From NCBI GenBank assembly GCA_013368315.1, contig JAACJM010000095.1, positions 124,001 through 188,000 on the forward strand: a DNA stretch of 64,000 nucleotides. The letters run 5' to 3'. The number at the start of each line of letters is the position of its first letter. Positions within the stretch are counted from its first letter, which is position 1. Shown one piece after another: positions 11,441-22,275 of this stretch. The notes under the pieces are model-generated. The model did not search any database, had not been told where the DNA came from, and was given only the letters and a program-made list of their open reading frames with translations. A program made the translations under genes and the position numbers. Source of the DNA: Tetrapyrgos nigripes (Eukaryota > Basidiomycota > Agaricomycetes > Agaricales > Campanellaceae).

Positions 11441-12583
11441 TGTCACGAACTGCTACAGTCCTTTGCCCTCCTTCTTCTTTTACTTCACTATCAAACCCTT
11501 TCTCTGATCATTCGTCCATCGCATTTCCTCGATAAACCCTTCAACCTTATATTTCTGACCTTGAACTTTATAAAACCTGTCAAACTCTATAATAACTGTC
11601 AATCAATCTTCCCATCTTTCTTATCTCGTATCTGTTAAGTCCGGGCAGATCCTAGCGTTAGGAAACACGTCGGACCCGAGCAGAAGTCTTATTGGGGTTT
11701 TTGGGAGAGAATAAAGACGAATCCGGATGGAACCAGTAGTCTCTGAGATCAAAGTGTAAGGGAGACACGGAATGGAATCCGTTAAGACAGTACTATGTTG
11801 TCTGAAGTCGGATGAAGTTAGGAGACCAGCTAATTCGATTTTAGACTTAAGCTATCTACTACAAAGTTGCTAGCTTAAGTACTACTTCGGAAACTATCAG
11901 AATGAAGAGGAGTAAGATTGGGATGGTTCAGAAATGAAGGAAAAGCACATGGTGCTATTGGAGATGGATGGAGTACTGCGGACGAAGTGGAAACAAAGTG
12001 GAAACAAAGTGGAACGGATTGGAGATGAAGTGGAGTAAGTTTGGAGATTAGATACGAGCTGTCCGGTAGTTATCCGAAATGAATCACGGGTTCCCGGATG
12101 GGATCCGTTGTGGAGATTAATAGTGGAGCTTGGGTATGAAATTGGAAATGAATGATCGGAACATGTTCGGGATGGAAGGGAATGAAGTTCGAAATAAAAG
12201 AAAGAGAAGTTCGGAAAAGAATCGGATGTGATCGTAAAGATGTACGGAAGCATAGATATTACAGTATCCATTCTTCCTATCTTTAACTTGATTGATCTGA
12301 TCTTCCTATCTTTCTCAACCATATGGTATCATTCTATTTTTATTTACTTTTCCCATCTCTTTGCATTTCTCATATATACTCGAGATCTCTTGTAACTAAT
12401 TCCCCAGTTTGTTCACTTCATCTCTGCTCTGTACTACTACTACACAGTGTAGAGCCTAGTCAGATTACTCGTTTCCCTTCCTCTCTATATCTCATATATA
12501 TATATATCTCAATCTATCCGTCTATATCTGCTCTCTTTGTGTGTGACTTGGGTGGTTATTTGAGTGTATCGACAACCTTGACA
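11441..12583 (+). repeat. 3' LTR of the gypsy element, split by a solo LTR
   Basis: The LTR runs 11441-11632, is interrupted by another element at 11633-12263, and resumes after the duplicated GTATC to 12583. It contains about 100 bases not present in the 5' LTR (near 12285-12385), so one copy has an indel. Confidence 0.92.
11633..12263. repeat. Solo LTR inserted in the gypsy 3' LTR
   Basis: A 631-bp segment starting TGTTAAGTCC and ending ATATTACA. It is flanked by the exact 5-bp direct repeat GTATC at 11628-11632 and 12264-12268, and interrupts sequence that is continuous in the 5' LTR. TG..CA ends and a 5-bp TSD are those of an LTR. No internal domain remains, so it is a recombination product. 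It carries the inverted pair ACTTAAGCTA / TAGCTTAAGT at 11845-11854 and 11871-11880. Confidence 0.88.
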
Positions 12584-12588
12584 CTATG

Positions 12589-12924
12589 CCATGAACTGGC
12601 AGTATACTAGAAACTAGGTCTATTGACACCAAGCCTATAGTAGTGCCAGAAAAACATAAGAGGAGGAATAAGCAAAAACTACACAAACCTATAGTGACTG
12701 ATTGGCAGTAAAGGAATGTGAGTCATACAAGTGGAGCCCAGCATGGATGGTGGAGCTATGTGAGTCAGAATGACTACGGCTGCCAGTTCCAGAAAGGTAC
12801 CCTTAGTCAAGAGGATGAAGCGAAGGGAACATAGAAAGCCCTATGAGTTTTAGCTAATATTCTACATTTCTTAGATACCCTAATTAGAAGGTACCTACTT
12901 AATCTAGTAGTACTGACAAGCATG
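12589..12924. other. Non-coding DNA, former right flank of the gypsy target site
   Basis: No gene or motif is seen. It continues the sequence style of 3471-4758. Confidence 0.35.
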
Positions 12925-12929
12925 GACTG

Positions 12930-13481
12930 TGTCAAGTCCATGCGGATACCCAATGCTAGGAAACATCAAGGACCCAGATGGAAGTCTTGAGTGGATTGGA
13001 TGGAGATTCCGAGTGGATCCAGATAGGAAAGAGCTTATAAGATAATAGGGATTTCAGTCGGAAAGACTGGGAAGTTCTAGGGAACCATCGAGGAAGGATA
13101 GGAGACCAGCTTTGTCGATTTTGCACTTAAGCTATCTACTACAAACTTTCTAGCTTAAGTACTACTTCAGAGAGCATAGGAATTAGATAGGAAAGGATCA
13201 GAAATGAAGGGAAATATAACTATAGCAGGAAAGGTGAAGGGGAACACCTTATAAGGAAAGTGGAGCTATGAGATATGGATTGGAGATGAATCGGATATGA
13301 ATCGGAAATGAAGGTGTGAATAAGGAAAAGGGAAAAGATCAGAGAGCAATAGGAAAGTAATGGAAAGTCATAGGAAAGTACTGGAAAGTAAGACTGTACC
13401 GGAAAGTCATAGGAAAGTACAGGAAAGTAAAAGGGTACCGGAAAGCCATAGGAAAGTACAGGAAAGTGCATAGATCTTACA
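12930..13481. repeat. Second solo LTR of the same family
   Basis: A 552-bp segment starting TGTCAAGTCC and ending GATCTTACA, with the 5-bp direct repeat GACTG at 12925-12929 and 13482-13486. It shares several blocks with the solo LTR at 11633-12263: the start, the GGAAACA..CGGACC/GGACCC block, GGAGACCAGC, and the inverted pair ACTTAAGCTA / TAGCTTAAGT at 13125-13134 and 13151-13160. Its right third differs and is made of tandem GGAAAGT units. Confidence 0.85.
13345..13470. repeat. Tandem GGAAAGT-type repeats inside the solo LTR
   Basis: Repeated units of the form TAGGAAAGTACWGGAAAGT separated by short spacers. They are absent from the related LTR at 11633-12263, so this is a local expansion. 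Confidence 0.75.
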
Positions 13482-13486
13482 GACTG

Positions 13487-14189
13487 GCAGTTAGCAGGAT
13501 ATTTTGGTTTTCTTATGTACCTTTTAGCAGACATTTAAAAAGAAATGTAGAACTGTATAGTAGTAGCTGCAAGTAGTATAAAAGGACTAGATATTTCTTG
13601 TAGTTACTCAAGCCACATACTGTAGAGTATCAGTCATCTCACTAGCGCAAGCTGTAGAGACTGCGAAACACGGACTATACTTCTACCAAATTTACCTCAC
13701 TCACATCGAGTATAAACATAGTGTGTGGATCAATAGTGTTGAATCAAATTTGTTGGTTTTGTGTGTTACCTTTTGTGTGTGTCCTCAGACTTGTGAAACT
13801 GGTTATAAGGCATTTGGGCTTACAAATTGTGAATTGAAACTGTTGGTTATACCTTGTGGACTTGTTATAGTCTTTGTGTGTGTTGAACTTGTGTGCATTC
13901 GTGCAAAAACTCTACCAAAAACCCCCCCCAAAAGTCCTTGTAGTACAAGTGAACTGTTGAGTATTCTGACTACTCAGAACACTCACACTTTACAAATTTG
14001 TATAAAAAGTCTTTAAGTTTGTGTTTGTTCTACACTTACACAAAAGACACCTATTAACACAATGCAGGCATCCAACATCATGTTACAACACAGGCAGCTG
14101 CCCATTCCTTCTATTCTGCTACAGTCCAACCTTCCTCATCATACCTAGAGGGCCCAGCTGATACATCCTTCCCTTCTAGCCACAATAAC
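13487..14189. other. Non-coding, LTR-like segment with TATA motif
   Basis: GTATAAAAGG at about 13576 is followed by about 130 bases that resemble the transcribed end of an LTR. The rest is T/G-rich with a 97-codon low-complexity frame (13723-14016) that I do not trust. The segment may be the outer part of the older repeat into which the gypsy inserted. Confidence 0.3.
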
Positions 14190-15124
14190 ATGTTTTCACT
14201 TCCTGAGCCAGCTACTTCCAATGATGAACAGACAGCTGCTAAGGAGCACCAAAGACAGTACATTGAGAACATCTACCTCGAAAATGTTTTGGGAGCAGCC
14301 AATAATGGAGCATGGGACAATGACATTGGAGATGTTTGGGATGAAATGGATGGAGTAGTGGGACTAGAAGGAGAAGAAGGCTCAGCTTTAGATATTTCTC
14401 CTAGGCCAAGATTAGAGCAGGAGCTGCCACTGTGCAAGTCTTTCTGGCTGCCTCTGCATAATATGCACAAGGCTACCAGCCTTCAGGATCCATTTCATAT
14501 GGAAGAAGCAACATGCAAGAGTCCAAAACTCACCCACTATACCTCCTCTACCTCCTTGTGTCTTTCTTTCACACCCTCTGTCATCTTCCTTTTTCTGCAT
14601 GTCAGGTTGTCCTTCAGGTCAGAGTGGCCATTATCCTGGCTTCTGGATACCACCTTCTCCCAGATATGCCAGTTTACACTACTCTAGACAGTGTGCTTAG
14701 ACATTTGGGTATTGAGCCCTTGTTTCTGAAGCTTCCTGTCTGTCCTGTCTGTTTTGACATCTATCCAAACCACACTCCCATTGACGCATGCTGTCAGACA
14801 TGTGGACAGCAGCTATGTCAGATCAAAGCAAGGCTGCAGTGGCACTCTTCCCAAGAGTCCAACACCAAACCCTTTCTTCAGTACCCAATGAAAAGCATTG
14901 AGTCTCAGTTGCACAACATGCTTAACATTCCAGGTATGACATCCATCTTGGAAGGTTGGCATAGCAAGTCTCAGTCTCCCAGGAAATATACCAACATTTC
15001 AACAGGGAGGTCTGCCAGACTATACCTGGACCAGGCAGGCACCTATTCTTTGAAAATCCAGCACCACCCAGTCAAGCACATTGGGCTAACTCTGGGTGTA
15101 GATTGGTGTGTAGCTTCCTCATAG
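14190..15124 (+). pseudogene. Tnp2-like transposase fragment (CACTA-type element)
   Basis: An acidic frame at 14190-14470 (WDEMDGVVGLEGEEGS) leads, through a probable intron near 14520-14610, to a frame ending at 15124. The second part has the layout of the N-terminal region of basidiomycete Tnp2-family transposases: VYTTLDSVLRHLGIEP, then a cysteine cluster CPVCFDIYP..C..CG at about 14740-14812, then a conserved run around IPGMTSILEGW near 14925. The catalytic domain that should follow is missing, since the frame ends shortly after. Terminal repeats were not found. The family call rests on the order of these motifs and is moderate. Confidence 0.5.
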
Positions 15125-15883
15125 CATTCTGCATAGCTGCTGACATTTATCAGGTTCTCATACCTTCAAAGTCAGATTACCATGTCACATACTTCCAGAC
15201 CGATGTTGTTCAACATCATCAACCTTCCTCATCACCTCAAGTAAGGATATATTGATCTTAGTGTAGAGGAAAATTCTGACACTTTTATAGATACTGTACA
15301 TCCAACATCATCCTCACTGGTATTTTTGCTGGGCCCAAAGAGCAAACAGGAGATCAAGTCCAGAAATTCCTTTGAGTCTTTGTCAATGAACTCATATGGC
15401 TTTGGCTGTATGGGTTTATTGCATATACTCCTGACCATCCACTGGGAATCCTGGTCAGAGTCATCCTTGTTTGTATCATCTGTGACAAACCAGCTGCCCA
15501 TAAACTTGGTGGATTTGGATCTCATAGTCATACATTCTTTTGCATGAGATGTTGGATCCATTTGCTTAACAAAGCTATGCCTGACAAGAAAGAAGCAGAT
15601 GCTAGTGTCAGCATTGATTGAAACAAGCTTTCCGGAACATGATAAAACTCACCTAATTCTCCTGATGATAGCATGTTCCTCAGCCTGACTACTGCTGCTC
15701 ATACCACTCCACCATCATAGTATAGAGCTAGAGACCCGCAAATTTATCAGGAAGCAGTGGGAGGAGTGTACATGTACTACCTGGGCTAGGGCCCACATCT
15801 GGAGGCATGTCATCCACTGCACATGTGTACTTTGCTGAGTTACACTCCTCCTCCTTCAATCTACGACTCGAGGAAAACTCCTC
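15125..15883. other. Unresolved DNA after the Tnp2-like fragment
   Basis: A 109-codon minus-strand frame (15232-15561) and scattered plus-strand frames are present, but none has a recognised motif. It is most likely more of the same decayed element. Confidence 0.3.
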
Positions 15884-16201
15884 ATCAGTATTTTGACAAA
15901 TATTTGGCAGACTGGTTCCACTGGTTCAACTGGTACAGCTAAAAATGCCTGATTACATCTCAGCCCCCTTGTACCTTCACCAATATTCCTAGTAGGTAGA
16001 TTATCTCACATAGAAATGAAGTTATTTTAACATAAAACAGAGGGACAGAAGCTAGCAGAGGTTGTGCGCGTTGCCATTTAAGATTTTTACTGGTGGGATT
16101 TTGGACTTGGCTGGTCGCTTAACGAGTGGTGACTGGTTTCCACTGGCGCCCGCCAAATCTTGGCAGGCACCAGTCAACCAGTTTTTTGTCAAAATACTGA
16201 T
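15884..16201. mobile_element. Short terminal-inverted-repeat element (MITE-like)
   Basis: The ends ATCAGTATTTTGACAAA (15884-15900) and TTTGTCAAAATACTGAT (16185-16201) are exact inverses over 17 bases. Further inside, ACTGGTT and GGCAGRC / GCCWGCC blocks extend the symmetry. The element is 318 bp with no ORF. No clear target-site duplication is visible, so the superfamily is open. Confidence 0.6.
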
Positions 16202-16507
16202 TAAGTAACCATTGCAAAGAAGATGCTATCCTATCAAAAACATTTCATCGTGGGTCCCGGTCTTTCTTAGTCTCGAAAACCAGACTGATGATACACATAC
16301 TGTGTATGTAGATCTTTCTTGAGTACTCAGAACTCTTCTTTCGTTATTTATATTGACAATACCAGGCTTCATCACATCATGGTCTGTTCGTCCTCATTGC
16401 GAGTCATTCAGAGTCGTTGGCAACGAAGCAACAAATGATAATTCTATATAATATACCGGGATAAATATGAGGAAGGTTGGATAACTCAAGGTCCGTCCTC
16501 AAAAACC
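16202..16507. other. Intergenic gap downstream of the GMC gene
   Basis: No gene seen. It should contain the 3' UTR of the minus-strand GMC oxidoreductase. Confidence 0.4.
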
Positions 16508-19301
16508 TCAATAAAGTTCCCCCTTGATAATGTCTGCCAACTATGAACAATATCAGCACAACGGTAGTCACAGTACGCAAGGAAGCCTCACTCTTTCCGA
16601 CATGGCAAAGACCGTAGCTTGCGGGTGAGCTGCAAGCTCCATTGGCCAAACACTGATATCCATGACCCTCAGGTTGGTGGTACCGTAAACCTTCAGCTTC
16701 GTATCGACCACCTGGAAGACATCAACCCATTAACCAGCCACACGTTTAAATTGGATTAACTTTGGACGTACTCCACCAAGCTCAGGAGGTACCATGGACG
16801 CTGTACCAACAATATGCGAACCAACACTGAAGTTTTCTCGGATGTACTGCTTCAGGTCCTCGTCAGAGGTCACATCAGGAGTGGGACCAGTTTGTTGAAC
16901 GATGATGTCGGCGAAAGGAGAGATAGTAGCAAGACGGCGATTCCATTTGAGGATCTCTACGAGGACTTGGATATCTGTGATCGGGGTCAGACAAAGCTGA
17001 AGCGTACTATGAATGTGTGGTCAACGCATACGTACCATAATCTGTACTGAGATAGTTCCCGTTGATTGCAGGCGATGCTAGTGGATCTGTTGTGTTGATG
17101 TGCTATGAACAAAATGTCAGTCATTTTTGCTTTTTAGCGAGCAAGGGCTCCTATGGACGAGGGTACTTACGATGCTGCCACGGCTCACAGTGTGCTACAT
17201 CAAGGTCATCAATCTCAACCAAGTGACTTCCGGGCTTTAACGTCAAAACTCACCTGGACTCCACAATTAGTCGAAATATAACTCTTATTCCCAGATTTGT
17301 CCGCATTAACCAGACCCAAATTGATCTGGATTATCTCGAATTCTGGAATAGTTCCTCTAGCAAGCCAGTCCCTCTGAATTTGATGCTGAGCTATAGCAAG
17401 AGGTGTCAACGTCGCTGGATCTATTTTCGATAAGCTATCCTCGAATAAATCTCGAAGTTTCTGAACGGTTTCGTCATCAAATAGCATACGGTGAGACAGA
17501 TAGGCGATGATTGAAGACGTTGCTGAGAGTAAGCCGCCACCGGTTGTGTCGCTGTTGGGTACATTCAGCAAGACGTACGCACATACCATAGAAAGCGCAA
17601 AAATGAGGATGAATGCTCACAAGATTTCTCGTTGCTGGCTCAGGATGTCGGGATTCTTCAGGGCATCTGGGTACTGTCAGTGGAGAGGAACTTGCTGCTA
17701 GTCATGAAAGCAAAGCATACCGAACGTTGTGATATTGGGTAGAATCTCCCAAGTACTACCGATGTAAAAATGCTCTTGAAGATTTTCGCCTACTCCAGGC
17801 ATGTCCAGAAGAACCTCGATGTCCAAGCTTCGGAGTAATTTCGCGTTTCCGATGCCTGTTTTCATAGTAAATATCAGAGGTTTTAGTCTCTCAGAGAGCT
17901 CTCACCTGAGAGCTCAAGCAACTGAGGCGTGTTTATGACACCAGCAGACAAAATCACCTCTCGAGTGGCATTAACGATGAAAGACGAATTTTGCGAAGAA
18001 AATTCAACGCCAGTCGCCTTGAGTGGCGACAAATCCTTCTCGAAAATGACTCTCGTCGCTTGTGCCCCGGTAATGACGTGCAAATTTGGTCGACCAGCAA
18101 CGGTGCAGTAATATGACTGTGTGGAGTTAGTGCCAGCCACATCCCAACTTTACGGAGGTGAAAATCCTGACTTACCGTTGCAGGATAATTTCTTTTGCCG
18201 GTGTCGAGGTCGACTGCGATGAGGGTGTTCCATATACCCAGAGTGTCGCCACTCATAGGCTTGGTGTTGACAGGGACGGGAGGGTTCATTGCTTGAATGG
18301 ACTGTAAATACGGCGGTATACTATCGGGGTAGACCTTGTTGAGGGATATCTGTATACAGGTCAGGAAATCGGATTCAGCCACATTGTGCGATAGCAGCTC
18401 TTACGTTCATAGGCCCTCCATTTCCCACTATGTCATTGGATAATAGGTTTGGAATTGGTACGGTGGCATTTTCGTTCTGCAGCTTGGAGAAGAAATTTAG
18501 TCGTCGAGTACGAGAGAACTGAAATAGCAATACTACCTTGATATTCTCAACTTTTCTCCAGTAGGGTAGGAACGTATCCCTGACGGGCATAAGGACGGGA
18601 ACTCCGAGTCATCAGAAGAATAAACGTCTTACCATGTCCAGTCACCGCTCCCGTTGTTGAGCAGGTCGAAAGTATTGTGTTCTTCCTTTGTAGCCCGGCT
18701 CCATGCCATACCTAAGAAAAGACATCGATATCCACCGATTTTCCGTACCGCACTAGATTACGACATACCATTAGTCGCGCTTGAGCCACCCACCAGCTTC
18801 CCTCGTGGAGCCGGTATAGAACGCCCCGCTGTAAACTCTGTCGGAACCGTTCCGCGCATCCAGTCGTACTCAGGTGTGAATATTACCCGTGCGTCAAGAC
18901 CTGATACAATGGTAAGTAAAGTTCATCATAGATCATAGAACCCCACTGTCAAATGTTCTAACCTGGAATATCCACGTTGTCATCAGGAACACGCAGAGGT
19001 CCGGCTTCGAGGATAGCCACAGACAGGCTTGGATTTTCTGAGAGACGAGTTGCCAGAGTCATACCTCCCGGTCCAGTACCTATACAAATCAAATCACGAG
19101 AAAGAAAAAGAAGTCGCAGTCAAGAACTTCTACATACGGCAGCAGAAGGCAATTGGAGTACTTACCGATGATAACAAAGTCGTACTCTTGTAATGCGAAG
19201 GCTCCTGCATCTGTCAATGTCGGAGGGCACGATTGGGCAACGGTAAGCTGGAGTGCGAGGGCTAGGCAGAAGACTGCCAACTGGCTTAGAGGACGAGACA
19301 T
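16508..19301 (-). CDS. Secreted GMC oxidoreductase (aryl-alcohol-oxidase-like)
   Basis: FAD enzyme of the glucose-methanol-choline family, which oxidises alcohols to aldehydes and makes H2O2. The start (ATG at 19301) gives a signal peptide, MSRPLSQLAVFCLALALQ, with a likely cut near TVAQS. The FAD motif YDFVIIG-GTGPGG is split by the first intron (19080-19165) and is followed by ILEAG. Other GMC landmarks are KLVGGSSATNG, SAGVINTPQLLELSG and GVGENLQEH. The catalytic end is conserved: GSHIVGTASM with the first His, and AAHPQATVF with the second. The last exon reads LADIIKGELY and stops at 16508. I see about 14 exons with good splice sites and no broken frame. It is the left-most minus-strand gene of the metabolic group. 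Aryl-alcohol oxidase is the best guess; other GMC oxidases are possible. Confidence 0.88.
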
Positions 19302-19845
19302 AAGCTAAAGTCAACTGTCTTGAGGTGGCATACTGTTCCTCTTGAGTACATATAGACACAGATGTAAGTGAGGGCCGATCGCCGCTTGGTTTGTGCGCAG
19401 CTCATGATCAAACGGGCAGTGTTACTAGGGTCCTCAACAGGATAACAGCGGTAAAACCACCGTAAAACTTCACCAGGTCGCCCAACGATGATACGGCGAG
19501 GCCTGGCCCTTCAGTTACGCCCCTCGCTATCGAGTCGGACAGATCTATACAGAATGCGAGGACCCATGAAATTTTTGATTTCCTAACGTAACTTTAGATG
19601 CAGGTGTATGCCGTGGCGAGCTATACACTGCTATACAGCATCTACAGCCGGCCGTTCTTCAGAAGACTTGTCGTGTAATCTATGAAGGGGATGTGGGTCA
19701 CCGTGTGGCAATGACGAGGCCCCCCAAAAGGAAAGGGAGTGAGTCACTGAGTGGCGAGTGCTAAAGATAGATAGATAGATAGATATACATACATAGATAC
19801 ACGCCAAGTGGCCCCTTCAGGGCCCGGCGGGGTGGCGTTGCGTAG
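19302..19845. other. Upstream region of the GMC gene
   Basis: No gene is seen. It holds a GATA microsatellite at about 19767-19787. The segment should carry the promoter of the minus-strand GMC gene. Confidence 0.45.
19767..19787. repeat. GATA microsatellite
   Basis: About five AGAT units, continuing imperfectly as ATACATACATAGATACA. Confidence 0.9.
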
Positions 19846-19847
19846 TA

Positions 19848-20296
19848 GAGCTGATTAGCAGCGCCCATTTTTGCGGTCTCGGAATTCTCCGGACGCTGAT
19901 CGGCTAAGTTCTAAATGTCGTCATCTGGCTTGCAAACTCACGCCAAAAAGACAAAAATATCGGCTCGACGGAGAAGTGAACTGATAGACAGTATTGTACT
20001 GATACAAAATGTGATGTATCAGTACAATACTGTCTATCAGTTCACTTCTCCGTCGAGCCGATATCATTGTCTTTTCGGCGTGACTCTGCTATCCCTCCTG
20101 CACTCTTCTCATTGTTAGTGCTCGCAATGCATTCTGAACATATCTAGGGGATATGTTGGAAGTTTTGAGACTAAAGTATGAGATGAAGCGTGGAGGCATA
20201 CCAAAAATCCCGCAACTTGTCTTAGTAAGCACCACAGAAATCAACTCGCTTTTCGGTTACGTTTCGGAGATAAAAAAGGGGGCTGCTAATCAGCTC
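19848..20296. mobile_element. TA-flanked MITE with terminal repeats and a central hairpin
   Basis: The ends GAGCTGATTAGCAGC (19848) and GCTGCTAATCAGCTC (to 20296) are inverse copies. They are followed by weaker symmetry (CCC..TTTTT..TCTC), and each is bordered by TA (19846-19847, 20297-20298), as expected for Tc1/mariner-type insertion. The 449-bp element has no transposase frame. Its middle holds a long near-perfect palindrome at 19938-20085. Confidence 0.65.
19938..20085. repeat. Long near-perfect palindrome
   Basis: The left arm (about 19938-20007) and right arm (about 20014-20085) are inverses over roughly 70 bases with only a few mismatches, and a loop of only a few bases. About 50 bases around CGGCTCGACGGAGAAG appear perfect. 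Transcribed RNA would form a long hairpin. Confidence 0.9.
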
Positions 20297-20721
20297 TAGT
20301 CACCTAATCAATGATATGGTGTTACATGAGCGCTGTCAACTGTTCGGTACCGAGCCGGGAGACGATTTCAGCATAGCCACACAGCAAACCGTGGGTCGTA
20401 ATCTTTGGTTGATCGAGATTTCTCAGTTACTAAGCACACGTCGGGGAGAAGCCGAGCGAAGCTCGTTGGTTTTGAATGCGAGAAAGGCATCGGTGATCAT
20501 ATAAAACAGTGTACCTGTACAAGGAGGAGAGTCCTACCTATTACCACGGCCAAGTCAAGGAACAATGGAACATGTTCTTTCAGAGTGGTAAAAATACTCT
20601 TCGAATGAACCTAACGCGATTTTCGATTTTCAAGGGTGTCCAGGGTCTTTCGTCCTTGTTCACCGGTCTTATATGTTGTAACTCAAGCATCTAAGTCTTG
20701 TCTTCATTGTCAACCATCATC
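20297..20721. other. Upstream region of the first aldo-keto reductase gene
   Basis: No gene seen. A TATATGTTG-like motif lies near 20670, about 50 bases before the ATG. The MITE at 19848-20296 sits just upstream and could have altered the promoter. Confidence 0.4.
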
Positions 20722-22275
20722 ATGTCCGCTGTCCAAGTACCCTACCGTCAGCTTGGCAAGTCTGGGCTCAGAGTATCAGTACCGATTGTAGGTGGATGTC
20801 CGGATAGTATAATTCATACATGGTGCTCAAGTTTATCCAGCTAGGAACCATGTCGTTTGCTACGAAGGAGTATTATGTGAGTGCTGCTACATCAGTATCA
20901 AGTTGAAGTTAGATTCTAAATGCGAACTTACAGAGCTGGGGTGTTCCAGAAGAAGAAGCAATGCCCATACTGAAACACGCTTTGGATCAAGGGATCAACA
21001 CTTTCGATATTGCCAACATGTATTCCAATGGCGAGACCGAACGCATCATTGGGAAATTCATCAAAAAGGTCTGCTCACCATTTTGCTATCGTGGTTATCT
21101 TGCTCATCTTGTATGCTGCAGTATAACATTCCGAGAAGCGAAGTTATCATCATGACCAAAATTATGGGTATAGTGGGGAAAGAGCCTGGTCTGAAGACGG
21201 CAGTGATGCCACAACTGGCAGACAAGAGAGAGTATGTTAATGAGACTGGTGCGTTGAACGATGCCGCGATGTGGTCAGATTCTCATCTACCTCTAGGTCT
21301 TTCTCGTGGTGCCATTTTCAACGCTGTCGATGCGTGTCTTGAACGTTTGGACACTCCTTATATCGATCTGCTTCAGATCCATCGCTATGACCCTAAGGTT
21401 CCTGCAGAAGAGACCATGAAAGCGTTACACGACCTTGTGCAATCGGGAAAAGTACGTTACCTTGGTGAGTAATCGTCCCTCGTATTCTGTCCTTCGCTGA
21501 CAGATATCCAGGCTCCAGCTCGATGAGGACTTGGCAATTTGCCCATCTCAACGAGGTCGCAAGGTAAGAGCTTCGCTGTCTGGAAGTTATTTCAATCAGT
21601 TAAAAGTTCTCTAGACACAATGGATGGACAACCTTCATTAGCATGCAACCTGAATATTCTCTGCTCTACCGCGAGGAGGTGAGAAGGATGTTCATGCATC
21701 CCCCCCGGCTAATGGCTGATATGCGAGCAGGAACGTGAAATGTTTGGGTATTGCAACTTCCATGGCATCGGTATTATTCCTTGGGCTCCTCTTGGTACGT
21801 GACTCTACCCTCCTATCCCATTCGTAGACTGAGAATCTTGCCCTAGCTGTCGGTGCCCTAGCTCGCCCAGTTGGCCAAGGAACAGCACGTTCCGAGACCA
21901 TCAAAGGAACTCCTTTCGAGAAGAAACTCACTGAAAGCGACAATAAGATCATCAGTCGAGTGGAGGTATGCAACTTGACGATTCTCAGAGACCGCGCTCA
22001 CCACGTGCAATAATAGGAACTGTCGAAGAAGTACAATGTTCCGATGGCCACGATCGCTCTTAGTTGGGTTGGAACCAAAGTGGTCGCTCCAATCGTCGGC
22101 GCAAGCAGCGAAAAGCGCGTTTCTGAAGCCCTCTTCGTTGGAGCAGTCACGTTGACCCCCGAGGATATCAAGTATCTTGAAGAACCGTAAGTATTTTGAC
22201 TTCGTAGAGGATTGGGTAGTATGCTTACTTCGCGTTTGCAGGTACGAGCCTCGTCCAACTAGGGGCCATCTTTGA
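20722..22275 (+). CDS. Aldo-keto reductase (AKR superfamily, YakC/aryl-aldehyde type)
   Basis: NAD(P)H-dependent reductase of aldehydes and ketones. Exons include 20722-20787, 20841-20876, 20934-21068, 21122-21248 and 21297-21464, then five or more smaller ones to TGA at 22273-22275. Splicing out the 48-nt intron at 21249-21296 restores the usual NETG-LSRGAIFN run. The catalytic tetrad is present: Asp59 and Tyr64 (NTFDIANMY), Lys92 (IMTKI) and His150 (DLLQIH). The C-terminal part has IVGASSEKRVSEAL, the cofactor-binding run, and ends EPRPTRGHL. It is a single-domain protein of normal length with no frame damage. It lies between the GMC oxidase and the acid reductase and may reduce the aldehyde made by either. 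The substrate cannot be read from sequence. Confidence 0.9.

Larger units (their letters stand above)
4759..12588 (+). mobile_element. Degenerate Ty3/gypsy LTR retrotransposon (chromovirus) with 5-bp TSD
   Basis: A complete element structure is visible: 5' LTR 4764-5170, gag, pol, a purine tract (AAAGAGGGGG) just before 11441, and a 3' LTR 11441-12583. Both LTRs start TGTCACGAAC and end CCTTGACA, and the element is flanked by the direct repeat CTATG at 4759-4763 and 12584-12588. The pol order protease, reverse transcriptase, RNase H, integrase, chromodomain marks it as Ty3/gypsy of the chromovirus branch. It cannot be autonomous: there are about a dozen premature TGA codons, frame changes near 8866 and 9232, and a 631-bp solo LTR inserted in its 3' LTR. 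No usual tRNA-3'-end primer site (TGG...) follows the 5' LTR. Confidence 0.93.

Noticed and set aside
13345..13470. CRISPR-like array
   Set aside because: The units are short, irregular and inside an LTR of a eukaryotic genome.
19162..19359. Alternative start of the GMC gene in the overlapping minus frame (MSICTQEEQ..)
   Set aside because: The other frame gives a proper signal peptide and the FAD motif.
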